Below are positions 43,824 through 53,059 of a DNA stretch of 64,000 bases, piece after piece (within the stretch, counting starts at the first letter, position 1; each line of letters starts with the position of its first letter). The notes beneath the pieces are model-generated. The model ran no database searches, was not told the origin of the DNA, and saw only the letters and a list, made by a program, of their open reading frames with translations. Source of the DNA: Asticcacaulis sp. AC466 (GTDB lineage: Bacteria > Pseudomonadota > Alphaproteobacteria > Caulobacterales > Caulobacteraceae). A program made the translations under genes and the position numbers. The stretch spans positions 62,001 through 126,000 of the forward strand of contig NZ_AWGE01000017.1 in assembly GCF_000495815.1 (NCBI RefSeq), in the 5' to 3' direction.

Positions 43824-44699
43824 CTAATGTTTCTCAAGGGTGACCTGATGCGGATAGGGGATTTCAATTCCCGCCGCGTCAAAGGCGGCTTTGATATCGA
43901 TCATCAGGCGAGTTCTGGCGGCATTGGCGTTGGCGGGCATAACCCATATGGCCACCTTGGCGGTGATTCCGCTGGCGGCGAATGCAGCAAGGCCGACGAC
44001 AGGATCGTGCGTGCTTAACCGGTCAAGTTGGGCGCGCGCCACCTTGGCGAGAATATCCAGCACGTCCTGCAGATCGCTGTCATAGGCGACATCAATGGGA
44101 ATCTCGATTTTCATCGCCGCGTTGGTAGTGATGTTGTAGATCTCGTTGGTAAAGACCTTGGTGTTTGGAATGAACACCCGCACATTGTCCCCGTTATTGA
44201 TTTCCGTCGAGAACAGGCCGAGACGATGGACTGTGCCCTTGACGTCACCGACATAAACGATATCGCCGATGCGGTAGGGTTTGTTAAACAGGATCATCAA
44301 CCCCGCCGCGACGTTACCGAGCGTGCCCTGCAAGGCCAGGCCGATCGCGAGAGAGGCTGCGCCGAGGACGGTCAATAACGACGCGGTCTGCACGCCCAGA
44401 CGGTTCAAAACCGCCACCAGCCCGACCGCGAGTATAAGCCAGCGCACGACCTGCGAGAAAAATTCCAGCAGCGTGCGGTCACTCTCCTTGTGCACCAGAC
44501 GCCGTGATGTACGCTTTACCGCGTCTGAGGCCATGCCGGAGACGATCCAGGTGACAACGAAGATCAGTGCGGCCCAGCCAATATTGGCCATCATTTCCGG
44601 ACGCGCGCTAAGATGTGCCCAGACGATATTGGCCTCACGCGTCACTTCATCGATGATCGGCTGAACAGGGCCTAGGGTGAAGCGGGTCGCACCGGACAT
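43824..44699 (-). CDS. Small-conductance mechanosensitive channel (MscS family)
   Basis: 291 residues with three N-terminal helices (about 35-160), the pore helix ASLAIGLALQGTLGNVAAGLMILFNKPYRIGDIV, and the beta and alpha/beta cytoplasmic domains (INNGDNVRVFIPNTKVF). This is the minimal MscS length. It opens under membrane tension to release osmolytes. Confidence 0.94.
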   Translation of the reverse strand: MSGATRFTLGPVQPIIDEVTREANIVWAHLSARPEMMANIGWAALIFVVTWIVSGMASDAVKRTSRRLVHKESDRTLLEFFSQVVRWLILAVGLVAVLNRLGVQTASLLTVLGAASLAIGLALQGTLGNVAAGLMILFNKPYRIGDIVYVGDVKGTVHRLGLFSTEINNGDNVRVFIPNTKVFTNEIYNITTNAAMKIEIPIDVAYDSDLQDVLDILAKVARAQLDRLSTHDPVVGLAAFAASGITAKVAIWVMPANANAARTRLMIDIKAAFDAAGIEIPYPHQVTLEKH

Positions 44700-44744
44700 A
44701 TGGGCCTCCTTGGCAAATAAGATTCGACCGGTTATCCGTATGGG

Positions 44745-45665
44745 ATGACGAAGGCACTGACAACTCTTTCATGGCCTCAAGGGGCATACGCGGCGCGGCT
44801 CGTGCTGGCTGCCGTCCTGGCGATGTTCGTCTCGCATTTTCTCCCCGGACATCATGAATTCAGTGCAGTCATAAGCGCTTTGATCGTTGTGCGCCCGTAT
44901 AGCCAAGGCGCCTTCAAGGCCGGACTGATGCGTCTGCTGGCAACTCTGATGGGTATCGCCCTGTCGTTCTGCGCCGTAGCCTTGCATAAGGTTGGCTTGA
45001 ATGCCTATGCCCAGCTGTTGATCGGGCTGGTCCCGCTCGCCATTCTGACGGCGTATAAATCGGAGTTCCGCTCGGCCCTGATTGCCGCTGTGCTGATGTT
45101 GGGCGCGTCTTCCAGCGCGACGGCCGGCCTGACGGGTTTGGAAGACGCTGCCGTCGGCCGGGCCGTTGTCGTCGGCATCGGTGCGTGCATTGGTGTGGCG
45201 ATTTCCGTGCTGGTCTTGCCGAGGCCGCATAGACAGGCCGTCGCCGACAAGGCTCTGGAGATCATGATCCAGATGATCGGCGGCCTGACTGCCGATCCGT
45301 CCAAAAAAACCGAAACAGCGGATACGCGATTACGCCGGGCTCTGCTTGACTTGGGTCAGATGCACCGGGACAACGGCAACGCAAACGCCGAAGACGACCC
45401 GTCAGGCCAAATCGTCCGCCTGGTTCGTCATGCCCAGGCAGTCTGCCTTTTGTTGCGCGTCGAATGGCGGCGCGAAGCGGGCGAGGGACGCGAGGCATTC
45501 TGCACGGCGATGATAGACTTGTTGAACGCCTTGCGTACGGGGCGGGTCGATGAGAATAAAGCGGCTGACCTATGGAAACGTCTGCCAGACGTCACGGGCG
45601 TACAGAACTGGATGGTCCGGGCACTGGCCAGCGACGTGGTGCGGTTGGCCAAACTGGTCTGTTAG
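44745..45665 (+). CDS. FUSC family (aromatic-acid exporter-like) membrane protein
   Basis: 306 residues. Six helices in the first half include the pattern FLPGHHEFSAVISALIVVRPYSQGAFKAGLMRLLATLMGI, as in the fusaric-acid resistance family, with a helical cytoplasmic part after. It probably exports small aromatic or acidic compounds. It is divergent from mscS and converges on tadA. Confidence 0.82.
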   Translation: MTKALTTLSWPQGAYAARLVLAAVLAMFVSHFLPGHHEFSAVISALIVVRPYSQGAFKAGLMRLLATLMGIALSFCAVALHKVGLNAYAQLLIGLVPLAILTAYKSEFRSALIAAVLMLGASSSATAGLTGLEDAAVGRAVVVGIGACIGVAISVLVLPRPHRQAVADKALEIMIQMIGGLTADPSKKTETADTRLRRALLDLGQMHRDNGNANAEDDPSGQIVRLVRHAQAVCLLLRVEWRREAGEGREAFCTAMIDLLNALRTGRVDENKAADLWKRLPDVTGVQNWMVRALASDVVRLAKLVC

Positions 45666-45674
45666 AGATACGCT

Positions 45675-46136
45675 CTACGCCTTTCGCCGGGCGCGGAAAA
45701 AGGTCTTTAGCATGTCGGCGCTTTCTTGGGCCAAAACGCCCGATGTCACCTCAGGTTTCCAGTGACAGGTCGGCTGAGCGAAGAATTTTGGCCCGCTGAC
45801 AACAGCGCCCCCCTTGGGGTCGTCGGCACCGTAGATGACGCGTCCAATGCGGGCGTGACTGATGGCCCCGGCGCACATGGCGCACGGTTCGAGCGTGACG
45901 TAGAGCCACAGATCGGTCAGTCGATAATTGCCCAACTGTTCGCCGGCGGCCCGAATGGCCAGTATCTCGGCGTGCGCACTGGCGTCATGTAACGAAATGG
46001 GCGAATTTCTTGCGCTTGTTACAACAGTTTTACTTGACGGATCGAAGATTAGAGCGCCTATCGGCACCTCACCGGACAAGGCAGCATTTCGCGCCTGTTC
46101 CAACGCCTGTGCCATCAAGATCAGATCATCTTCCAT
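45675..46136 (-). CDS. tadA: tRNA-specific adenosine deaminase
   Basis: 153 residues. The zinc deaminase motif is complete: HAE at 55-57 and PCAMC at 84-88, and NYRLTDLWLYVTLEPC is typical of TadA. It converts A34 to inosine in tRNA-Arg(ACG). It diverges from the pseudouridine synthase gene, an order common in this group. Confidence 0.93.
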   Translation of the reverse strand: MEDDLILMAQALEQARNAALSGEVPIGALIFDPSSKTVVTSARNSPISLHDASAHAEILAIRAAGEQLGNYRLTDLWLYVTLEPCAMCAGAISHARIGRVIYGADDPKGGAVVSGPKFFAQPTCHWKPEVTSGVLAQESADMLKTFFRARRKA

Positions 46137-46192
46137 GAGGTCTTAAAGACGCGGTGGTACGGAGGCGTCAAGCAAATTTAGAAAGATATGAC

Positions 46193-48454
46193 GTGACCCA
46201 AGACAGTAACGCTGGAGAGCGTAACGAACCCGAATCCAATGATGAGCCCCGCGAACTGAGCGCCGAAGACATTCAGCGCGCTCGTGAATTGCAGGACATC
46301 GCCGACGGTCACCGTTATGTTCCGCAAGAAATGCGCGATGCGCGCGAGGCACAATCCGAACGCCCCAAGCGCGCCAAGAAAGATGACAAAAAGGACGATA
46401 AGAAAGCCGCCGCCAATAGCGGTGAGCGTATCGCCAAGGTCCTGGCCCGTGCCGGTCTGGCCTCGCGTCGGGAAATCGAACGGCTGATCGGCCTGGGCAA
46501 GATCGCCGTCAATGGTCGCATCCTTGAAACGCCGGCCGTCCTGGTCAAGGCGACCGACGTCATTACGGTCGATGGCCAGGTGATCGGCAAGGCCGAGCCC
46601 ACTCGCCTGTGGCGCTATCACAAACCCGTCGGCCTGGTGACGACCGAACGCGATCCGTCCGGCCGCCCTACCGTTTTCGACAAGCTGCCATCGGATCTGC
46701 CCCGCGTGCTGAAGGTTGGCCGCCTCGATCTGAATTCCGAAGGCCTTTTGCTACTGACCAATGATGGCGAACTGGCGCGTGCGCTTGAACTGCCGTCCGC
46801 CGGCTGGGTGCGCCGCTATCGCGCCCGCGCGCTCGGTAACACCACGCAGGCGCGTCTCGATGCCCTGAAGGACGGTACAACCGTTGACGGTGTCATTTAT
46901 GGCCCAATGGAAGCGACGCTCGATAAGATGGCGGAAAAGGCCGATGGCCGCGCCAATTGTTGGGTCACGGTGTCGATCACCGAAGGCAAGAACCGTGAAG
47001 TGCGTAAGGTGTTGGAATCGATTGGCCTTAAGGTCAATCGCCTGATCCGCCTGGCCTACGGCCCGTTCCAGCTTGGCAATCTCGAAGCCGGTGAAGTGGA
47101 AGAGATCGGTCCGCGGGTCATTCGTGAACTGCTCTCCGATTTTGTGTCCCTGAAGAACTTGCCGCCCGAGGGTGCGTCCCAGACCCGCTCGGCGTCTGCG
47201 CCGCGTTATGACAATACCGGGACGGGTACACCGGCCGGCCGTCGCGGCGGCGGTGACCGCTTCGGCGACAAGCCCAAATTTGGTGACAGCAAGTTTGGCG
47301 ACAAGAAATTTGGCGACAAGCCGAAATTCGGTAACAAGACGTTCGAGGACAGGCCCAAGCCATTCAAGCCGCGCACGGAATTTGAAAACCGCGAATTCAA
47401 ACCGCGCGATTTTGACGAACGTCCGCGTTTCGAAGGCGATGGCGAAGCCCGTGATCGTCGTCCGGAGCGCGAATTCACGCCGCGCCGCGACTTTGGCGAC
47501 AAGAAGCCATACGGCGACAAGAAAGCGTTTGGTGAAAAGAAACCCTGGACGCCGCGTGCGGAAGGCAGTGAGCGCCCGCGTTTCGATGATCGTCCGCGCC
47601 GCGATTTTGGCGACCGTCCGCAAGGGGATCGGCCTCAAGGAGATCGGCCTCAAGGAGATCGCCCGGCCTATAAGAAACCTTATGCCGCGCGTGAAGACGG
47701 TGAACGCAAGTCCTATGGCGATCGCCCGCGTCAGGACCGCTCGCAAGGCGAACGTCCGTTCAACAAGCCCTATGCCAAAAAGCCCTATGGTGACCGCGAT
47801 GGCGTACCCGCCGGCGAGGCTGGGGCCTATGAACGCGCCAAGCGCGAGTTCGGCGGTCAGAGGAGCGAAGGCCGCAGCGACGAGAAGAAGGCCTACGGCG
47901 ACAAGACCTGGACGCCGCGCCCAGACCGTGGCGACCGGCCGCAAGGTGATCGTCCCGCTTTCAAGAAGCCCTATGCTGCCCGCGAGGATGGCGAGCGCAA
48001 GTCCTACGGTGACAGGCCGCGCCGCGACTTTGGAGATCGCCCTCAGGGTGACCGCCCGGCCTTCAAGAAGCCCTATGCTGCCCGTGAGGATGGCGAGCGC
48101 AAATCTTACGGTGACAGGCCGCGCCGCGATTTTAGCGATCGCCCACAAGGCGACCGTCCGGCTTTCAAGAAGCCTTATGCTGCCCGCGAGGATGGCGAGC
48201 GCAAGTCCTATGGCGACAAGCCACGGCGTGATTTCGGCGACCGCCCGCAGGGTGATCGTCCGGCCGCCGGAAAAGAGTGGAAGCCGCGTGAAGAGGGCGG
48301 TGAGCGCAAGTCATACGGCGACAAGCCGCGCACCTATGGCGATCGTCCCCGTCCTGCCGGTGGCGGTTTCAAAGGCAAGCCGTCCGGTGGCTATTCGTCT
48401 GGTGGTCATACATCGGGTGGCAAGCCGCCGTTCAAGCCGCGTCGCGACAGCTAA
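46193..48454 (+). CDS. RluB-type pseudouridine synthase with long repetitive charged tail
   Basis: About 753 residues from GTG 46193 (weak ribosome site). Residues 75-135 form an S4 domain (RIAKVLARAGLASRREIERLIG), followed by the RsuA/RluB catalytic domain with Asp in GRLDLNSEGLLLLTNDGELA and the LRLAYG-like end. Past residue 340 the sequence is almost only Gly, Asp, Arg, Lys, Pro, Phe and Tyr in repeats such as GDRPAFKKPYAAREDGERK. It modifies 23S rRNA near position 2605; the tail could bind RNA. Usual length is 240-300, so the tail is more than half of the protein. Confidence 0.88.
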   Translation: MTQDSNAGERNEPESNDEPRELSAEDIQRARELQDIADGHRYVPQEMRDAREAQSERPKRAKKDDKKDDKKAAANSGERIAKVLARAGLASRREIERLIGLGKIAVNGRILETPAVLVKATDVITVDGQVIGKAEPTRLWRYHKPVGLVTTERDPSGRPTVFDKLPSDLPRVLKVGRLDLNSEGLLLLTNDGELARALELPSAGWVRRYRARALGNTTQARLDALKDGTTVDGVIYGPMEATLDKMAEKADGRANCWVTVSITEGKNREVRKVLESIGLKVNRLIRLAYGPFQLGNLEAGEVEEIGPRVIRELLSDFVSLKNLPPEGASQTRSASAPRYDNTGTGTPAGRRGGGDRFGDKPKFGDSKFGDKKFGDKPKFGNKTFEDRPKPFKPRTEFENREFKPRDFDERPRFEGDGEARDRRPEREFTPRRDFGDKKPYGDKKAFGEKKPWTPRAEGSERPRFDDRPRRDFGDRPQGDRPQGDRPQGDRPAYKKPYAAREDGERKSYGDRPRQDRSQGERPFNKPYAKKPYGDRDGVPAGEAGAYERAKREFGGQRSEGRSDEKKAYGDKTWTPRPDRGDRPQGDRPAFKKPYAAREDGERKSYGDRPRRDFGDRPQGDRPAFKKPYAAREDGERKSYGDRPRRDFSDRPQGDRPAFKKPYAAREDGERKSYGDKPRRDFGDRPQGDRPAAGKEWKPREEGGERKSYGDKPRTYGDRPRPAGGGFKGKPSGGYSSGGHTSGGKPPFKPRRDS
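47945..48250 (+). repeat. Three tandem 102-bp coding repeats in the pseudouridine synthase tail
   Basis: Units begin at 47945, 48047 and 48149, each encoding 34 residues that start GDRPAFKKPYAAREDGERK and go on to SYGDRPRRDF. They differ mostly at third positions. A related partial unit with three GDRPQ pentads lies near 47610-47670. This is coding repeat expansion, not a CRISPR array. Confidence 0.85.
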
Positions 48455-48465
48455 GGGCCTGAGCG

Positions 48466-49041
48466 TTGCGTATTGTCGGGGGAAACTTCAAGGGGCGTGC
48501 GCTTGTAACGCCGGACGGGCAAAACACCCGTCCGACGTCCGATCGCGCCCGCGAAGCTATTTTCAACATTCTGGCGCATGCCGATTGGGCGCCCACTCTT
48601 GAAGGCGCGCGCGTCATGGACGTGTTTGCCGGCTCCGGGGCGCTGGGCTTTGAGGCCATGTCGCGCGGCGCCGCCTTTTGTCTGTTCGTCGAAACGGACG
48701 ACGCAGCGCGCGGTGCCATCCGCGACAATGTCGAGACATTCGGTCTTTTTGGCACAACGCGTGTCCACAGACGGGACGCAACCCAACTCGGGACACGTCC
48801 CGGCTCTCAGGCCGAGGCCTTTGACTTGGTTTTTCTTGATCCGCCCTATCGCAAAGGCTTGGGAGAGAAGGCCCTGACGGCCTTGGCGGGCGGTAATTGG
48901 TTGTCTGAAAATGCCATAATTGTCTTCGAACGGGCCGCTGATGAGGACGATTTTGTCACAGAGCTGTGGCAGAAAATCAACGTCAAAACCTATGGCGCGG
49001 CGCAGGTCTTGTTTCTGAAACAAAAAATTTTTAATTCGTAA
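48466..49041 (+). CDS. rsmD: 16S rRNA (guanine966-N2)-methyltransferase
   Basis: 191 residues from TTG 48466, matching the family's first residues MRIVGGNFKGRAL. Substrate-site TRPTSDRAREAIFNIL, SAM motif VMDVFAGSGALGFEAMSRGA and catalytic DPPY (LDPPYRKGL) are all present. It follows the pseudouridine synthase stop by 11 bases, making an rRNA-modification pair. Confidence 0.94.
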   Translation: MRIVGGNFKGRALVTPDGQNTRPTSDRAREAIFNILAHADWAPTLEGARVMDVFAGSGALGFEAMSRGAAFCLFVETDDAARGAIRDNVETFGLFGTTRVHRRDATQLGTRPGSQAEAFDLVFLDPPYRKGLGEKALTALAGGNWLSENAIIVFERAADEDDFVTELWQKINVKTYGAAQVLFLKQKIFNS

Positions 49042-49093
49042 GTCACAGATTTCATTAAATAAAAAAGTCATAAAAATGGCATGAGTGGCATAT

Positions 49094-49108
49094 TTAACGC
49101 ATTGTTAA
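49094..49108 (+). promoter_or_regulatory. CtrA box upstream of the 49-residue gene
   Basis: TTAA (49094-49097), seven bases, TTAA (49105-49108) has the exact CtrA spacing, read equally on either strand. It lies in the gap between rsmD and a small membrane-protein gene, about 140 nt before the start; a TTGACGG at 49118 may be the -35 region. Confidence 0.6.
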
Positions 49109-49246
49109 ATAATAGCTATTGACGGCTCCCGTAACTTATCCCCAATATGTCCTTAATAGGGCGTAAACCATAGGCAAGGCCGAAAACAAGGCACAAAAAT
49201 TGCTGGACGTCCTGGGTCTGCTGTTACTTAAATTAGGGGTCAAGTG

Positions 49247-49396
49247 ATGGATATTCAAACCGTAGAAGCCGTGAAAACGCGCGCATCGAAGCGTCGTCCC
49301 GATGCCTTGAAGCTGCTGCTCGTTGCCGGCCTGAGCGTTCAGGTATGGGGTGTAGTGATGGGCCTTGGGCTTATCATTCTGAACCTGACGCACTAA
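49247..49396 (+). CDS. 49-residue single-helix membrane protein, possibly CtrA-controlled
   Basis: ATG 49247 has AGGGG at 49235-49239 with good spacing, and a strong terminator follows the stop, so this is a real transcription unit. The protein has a basic N-terminal part (KTRASKRRPDALK) and one helix (LLLVAGLSVQVWGVVMGLGLIIL), ending NLTH. I recognise no family. The CtrA box upstream suggests a cell-cycle or polar role. A GTG three bases earlier is a less likely start. Confidence 0.7.
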   Translation: MDIQTVEAVKTRASKRRPDALKLLLVAGLSVQVWGVVMGLGLIILNLTH

Positions 49397-49410
49397 AGCC
49401 TTTTCGAAGT

Positions 49411-49438
49411 CTGCAACCCGGCGGTTGCGGGCTTTTTT
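49411..49438 (+). terminator. Terminator after the 49-residue gene
   Basis: GCAACC (49413-49418) pairs with GGTTGC (49423-49428), followed by GGGC and TTTTTT. It lies about 15 nt after the stop. Confidence 0.85.
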
Positions 49439-49529
49439 ATTGGGTAGAATACCACAAGGGCGAGGGGCCACGTCGGGGCGCGGTTGATGACTGCGCCCCG
49501 ACTATTTTGTTACTATTAATGCATCGCCT

Positions 49530-51455
49530 CTAACGGCGGCCAAACAGCTTTTCAATGTCTTTGAGCTTGAGCTCGACATAGGTCGGTCGGCCGTGATTGC
49601 ACTGACCGGAATGGGGCGTGGCCTCCATCTGTCGCAACAGGGCATTCATTTCGTCGGCAGTCAGGCGACGGCCCGAACGTACACTGTGCCGGCACGCATG
49701 GTCCCCACAGATTTCCGCCATACGTTCTTTCAGGGCCAGCAACTCCCCATGTTCGGTCAGGTCGTCTACCAGGTCGCGGACCAGGCCACCGATATCGCAG
49801 TCGCCGAGCAAGGTCGGTATGTCTCGGACGAGGACACTGGTCGGGCCAAAGGCCTCCAGCCCCAGGCCCATGGCCTGAAGATCGGCTTGCCGGGCTATGA
49901 GACGGCTAACTTCTTCGCGTTCCAGATCGACGATTTCGGGGATCAGCAGGCTCTGGCTCTGAACCTGTCCGTCGGCCATGGCCTGCTTCATCTGCTCGTA
50001 GACGAGGCGTTCGTGGGCGGCGTGCTGATCGACGATGACCAGGCCGTCGGCCGTCTGGGCGATCACATAGGTTTCATGTATCTGCGCCCGCGCCGCGCCC
50101 AACGGAAAGCTTTCGGTCGTGGGGGAAGATGCCGCATCGGTCGACGGGGCGGAACCGTCCGCGCCCGTCCACGTTGGGGCATAGGCTTCAGTCACACCAG
50201 CATATCCCTGGCCACCGTAGTCGAGACCAGAATAGTCTTGATAGGCGGCTGGTGCCTCGACCCGCGCGGTCGGTGCGAAGGTCGAATCGGGCGGGAAGGG
50301 CGTAAGAAAGGGGCGGACTGCGGCGATCTGGGACGCGGAGGCCGGATTATAGGGCCGGTTGAACCCTAACAGAGGCTGAACGGCCTGCGGCTGGAAGGCG
50401 CTGATGGTCTGATGCGCCACGGTGGTGGCGGCGCGGTGGCCTGCCGACGCCAGGGCATGTTTGAGTGCGCCGATAATCAGGCCGCGGACCAGGTTCGGAT
50501 CGCGGAATCGCACTTCCGTCTTGGCCGGATGCACATTGACATCCAGGTCTTCCGGATCGATTTCGACAAACAGGGCGGCAAGCGGATGCCGGTCACGCGC
50601 CAGGAAATCGGCATAGGCGGCCCGCAACGCGCCAGCCAGAAGCTTGTCGCGGACAGGCCGGTTGTTGACGAACAGGTACTGGTGCATGGCATTGCCGCGC
50701 GAAAAGGTCGGCAAACCGGCATAACCCGTCAGGCGCACACCTTCGCGTTGCTGGTCGATCAACAAGGCATTGTCGGAAAAATCGTTACCCAACAAGGCAG
50801 CCAGGCGGCGCAGGCGACCGTCGAAGCCGGTCGTTTCGGCATAGAGCTTGAGAATCTTTTTGCCGTCGAGTTCGAGCGAAAAGCCGACATCTTCGTGCGC
50901 CATGGCCTGGCGTTTGACCTCTTCGGCGATGGCCATGTTTTCGGCGCGTTCGGATTTCATGAATTTCAGGCGGGCCGGCGTGGCGTAGAACAGATCGGAC
51001 AGTTCTATCCGCGTGCCATGATCGCCACCGAAGGCCGCAGGCTTGAGCGGCGAAATCGCGCCGCCATCAACCCGGATGTTCAACGCATCGCCATTCCGCG
51101 GGCGCGAGGTTATGCTGAGCCGCGCCACCGAGCCCATGGACGGCAGGGCCTCCCCGCGAAACCCGAGCGTTTTGATGTGCAGAAGATCCCAGGTGCCGTC
51201 GGATTGCGGCTTCAGCTTGGAGGTGGCATGGCGCTCTATGGCCAGTTGCAGATCGTCGGCGCCCATCCCTGAGCCATTGTCTTCGATCAGGATGCGCGAC
51301 AGGCCACCCAGGTCCGCACGAATGTCGATCTGCCGCGCACCGGCATCTATGGCATTTTCCACCAGCTCTTTGACCGCCGAAGCGGGGCGCTCGACGACTT
51401 CGCCGGCGGCGATGCGATTGATGGTATCTTGCGGTAAGCGCTGAATCTGAGACAT
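49530..51455 (-). CDS. mutL: DNA mismatch repair protein MutL, endonuclease type
   Basis: 641 residues. The GHKL ATPase motifs [17 protein letters not shown] and [11 protein letters not shown] are intact. The C-terminal domain has the metal-endonuclease motif [12 protein letters not shown] (DQHA-x2-E-x4-E) and a matching CNHGRPT end. It can therefore nick the new strand itself, as expected where MutH is absent. The middle linker (about 340-450) is low complexity. Confidence 0.96.
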   Translation of the reverse strand: MSQIQRLPQDTINRIAAGEVVERPASAVKELVENAIDAGARQIDIRADLGGLSRILIEDNGSGMGADDLQLAIERHATSKLKPQSDGTWDLLHIKTLGFRGEALPSMGSVARLSITSRPRNGDALNIRVDGGAISPLKPAAFGGDHGTRIELSDLFYATPARLKFMKSERAENMAIAEEVKRQAMAHEDVGFSLELDGKKILKLYAETTGFDGRLRRLAALLGNDFSDNALLIDQQREGVRLTGYAGLPTFSRGNAMHQYLFVNNRPVRDKLLAGALRAAYADFLARDRHPLAALFVEIDPEDLDVNVHPAKTEVRFRDPNLVRGLIIGALKHALASAGHRAATTVAHQTISAFQPQAVQPLLGFNRPYNPASASQIAAVRPFLTPFPPDSTFAPTARVEAPAAYQDYSGLDYGGQGYAGVTEAYAPTWTGADGSAPSTDAASSPTTESFPLGAARAQIHETYVIAQTADGLVIVDQHAAHERLVYEQMKQAMADGQVQSQSLLIPEIVDLEREEVSRLIARQADLQAMGLGLEAFGPTSVLVRDIPTLLGDCDIGGLVRDLVDDLTEHGELLALKERMAEICGDHACRHSVRSGRRLTADEMNALLRQMEATPHSGQCNHGRPTYVELKLKDIEKLFGRR

Positions 51456-51541
51456 GAAAGGCCTTGATTTTGGCCTCCCGCACGCGGGAGACCCGAAGGT
51501 CTACACTATAGAAAGCGCCGCCGGGTTTGTAGTGATTCTTA

Positions 51542-52318
51542 TCACTTCAGCGGGCGACGGAATATCAACGCCATGCGATCGGTCTGGCCACGGATCGACG
51601 GATCGAAGACGTTCTTCAGGTGATCGTCCGCCGGATTGGCCAGGGCATTGCTGTTTTCAACCTGTTCGAAGCCGGCGGCCTTGAAATCTGCCAATACCCG
51701 TGTGTCCTCGATGCGGTGAAGCGTATTGGTCGCCGTCGCGCCGATACCGGGCGCGGTCTTGTGGTCGGTCAGGATGACGATGCCGCCGGGCTTGAGCAGG
51801 GCGAGCAGGGATTTGTCGAAGGCCACGGCGTCATGGCCCGTTTCATTATAGGTGTCATGATAGACCGTGCCGATGAAAATAACATCGTAGGGCTGGGCCG
51901 GTGCCGGTATCCGGGCAAACTCGGCGGTCACGAGGTGCACGTTGGGACGGGCGGCAGCCAGGGCCTGGCGGGCGGGCTCCATCTTATAGCCGTCGACCCA
52001 GCTTTGTGGATTTTGCGAATCGACTGTGCCCGTGCACACCGCCGCCGACAGGATATAGGAGGCGTAGCCGCCGCCGGCGCCAATATCCAGCACATGATCG
52101 CCGGGCTTAACATGGCTCAGGACAAAGCGGGTTTCGCTGAGACGATGGGCATCGTTGTCGCGCTGCTTGGCTGGCCGGTCGGCCTTGGCCAGCACGGCTT
52201 CGACGCGCGTATCGAGCGGCGCGCTGACAGCGCATTCCGGAGTCTGCGCGACAGCAAGGGATGACAGGCCTGCCAGGGACAAAACCGTGACGAAGGCGAC
52301 GATACGCTTAGACACCAT
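51542..52318 (-). CDS. Exported methyltransferase-like protein
   Basis: 258 residues with a clear Sec signal (IVAFVTVLSLAGLSSLAVAQ) followed by a Rossmann methyltransferase core: VLDIGAGGGYASYIL (SAM motif I), YDVIFIGTVYHDTYNETGHD and LKPGGIVILTDH. Similar exported methyltransferase-like proteins are known in proteobacteria. SAM is not normally found in the periplasm, so its activity there is unclear. It stands between mutL and a lipoprotein gene. Confidence 0.85.
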   Translation of the reverse strand: MVSKRIVAFVTVLSLAGLSSLAVAQTPECAVSAPLDTRVEAVLAKADRPAKQRDNDAHRLSETRFVLSHVKPGDHVLDIGAGGGYASYILSAAVCTGTVDSQNPQSWVDGYKMEPARQALAAARPNVHLVTAEFARIPAPAQPYDVIFIGTVYHDTYNETGHDAVAFDKSLLALLKPGGIVILTDHKTAPGIGATATNTLHRIEDTRVLADFKAAGFEQVENSNALANPADDHLKNVFDPSIRGQTDRMALIFRRPLK

Positions 52319-52351
52319 GATATTTCTCCTGGATTGGCCTGGCTGAGATTG

Positions 52352-52380
52352 AAAAAGGCGCTCCGAAGGAACGCCTTTTA
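52352..52380 (-). terminator. Terminator of the lspA/DUF3035 unit
   Basis: On the minus strand AAAAGGCG and CGCCTTTTT enclose a TTCC-TTCGG-type loop and the T-run follows. It is placed right after the DUF3035 lipoprotein stop and before the methyltransferase start. Confidence 0.85.
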
Positions 52381-52410
52381 CGAGAGTCTAACAACTAAAT
52401 TATCGGTGAT

Positions 52411-52977
52411 CTAGAGGCCCGGCAGCTTGAACTTGGGGTTCGGCTTTTGGGTTATAATGATCTGCTGATCGCCGACCAGCGCCTTCAGACGCGCCTGCTC
52501 CGTGGCGGCATCGACCGGGACGGAGGTATTGGCCGCCGCCTCGCTGGCATTGCTGCCGGCAGACGCGGCATCGGCCGGCTTGCGCCAGAACATGACCTTG
52601 TCTGCGAAAGACGGTTCTTTGTAGGTCAGGTCGCCAAATTCATCGTCAACAACGTAGCGGGCCAGCGGATCGGCCGTTCCGGCACCCATGCGGGCCACCA
52701 GCTGCTGTTCGCCCGCCGACCGGTTGGTCGCGTCGCGTTGTCCCAGAAGCGCCTGACGCGCAGCGCTTTCTGGTTGGAGTTCCTGCGGGCGCGGAGCACC
52801 CGGCGAGGGCGGACGCAGGGCATAGTCCGGCGGAACAACCAGCGGCGCTTTGGTGACGACGCGGAATTCGTCGGGCACGACCTTGTTCAGGCCCAGGGCG
52901 TTCTTGGTGGACTGGCAACCCGAAAGGGCCACGCCCGCCATGATCAAAAGACCCGCCGCGATTTTTACCGACTTCAT
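52411..52977 (-). CDS. DUF3035 lipoprotein
   Basis: 188 residues with lipobox ALSGC (Cys near residue 21). The segment NKVVPDEFRVVTKAPLVVPPDYALRPP is the DUF3035 signature. The family is confined largely to alphaproteobacteria, sits next to lspA in many of them, and may act in the outer membrane or envelope. Its function is unknown. It lies 82 nt downstream of lspA. Confidence 0.9.
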   Translation of the reverse strand: MKSVKIAAGLLIMAGVALSGCQSTKNALGLNKVVPDEFRVVTKAPLVVPPDYALRPPSPGAPRPQELQPESAARQALLGQRDATNRSAGEQQLVARMGAGTADPLARYVVDDEFGDLTYKEPSFADKVMFWRKPADAASAGSNASEAAANTSVPVDAATEQARLKALVGDQQIIITQKPNPKFKLPGL

Positions 52978-53059
52978 AATTCGCTCCGAAATGCCTCACT
53001 CGCGCCTGCGCAAGATGAAGAGTGATACTGTGTTTATCAGCCGCTGCCAAGCGTTAAGC

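Noticed and set aside
47600-48260. Regular repeats suggestive of a CRISPR array
   Set aside because: The 102-bp units are in frame, encode conserved residues and lack unique spacers.
46751-48602. Two long open frames (minus 46751-48148, plus 47172-48602) across the pseudouridine synthase
   Set aside because: Both arise from the repetitive tail of the real gene, and neither has a start site or domain.
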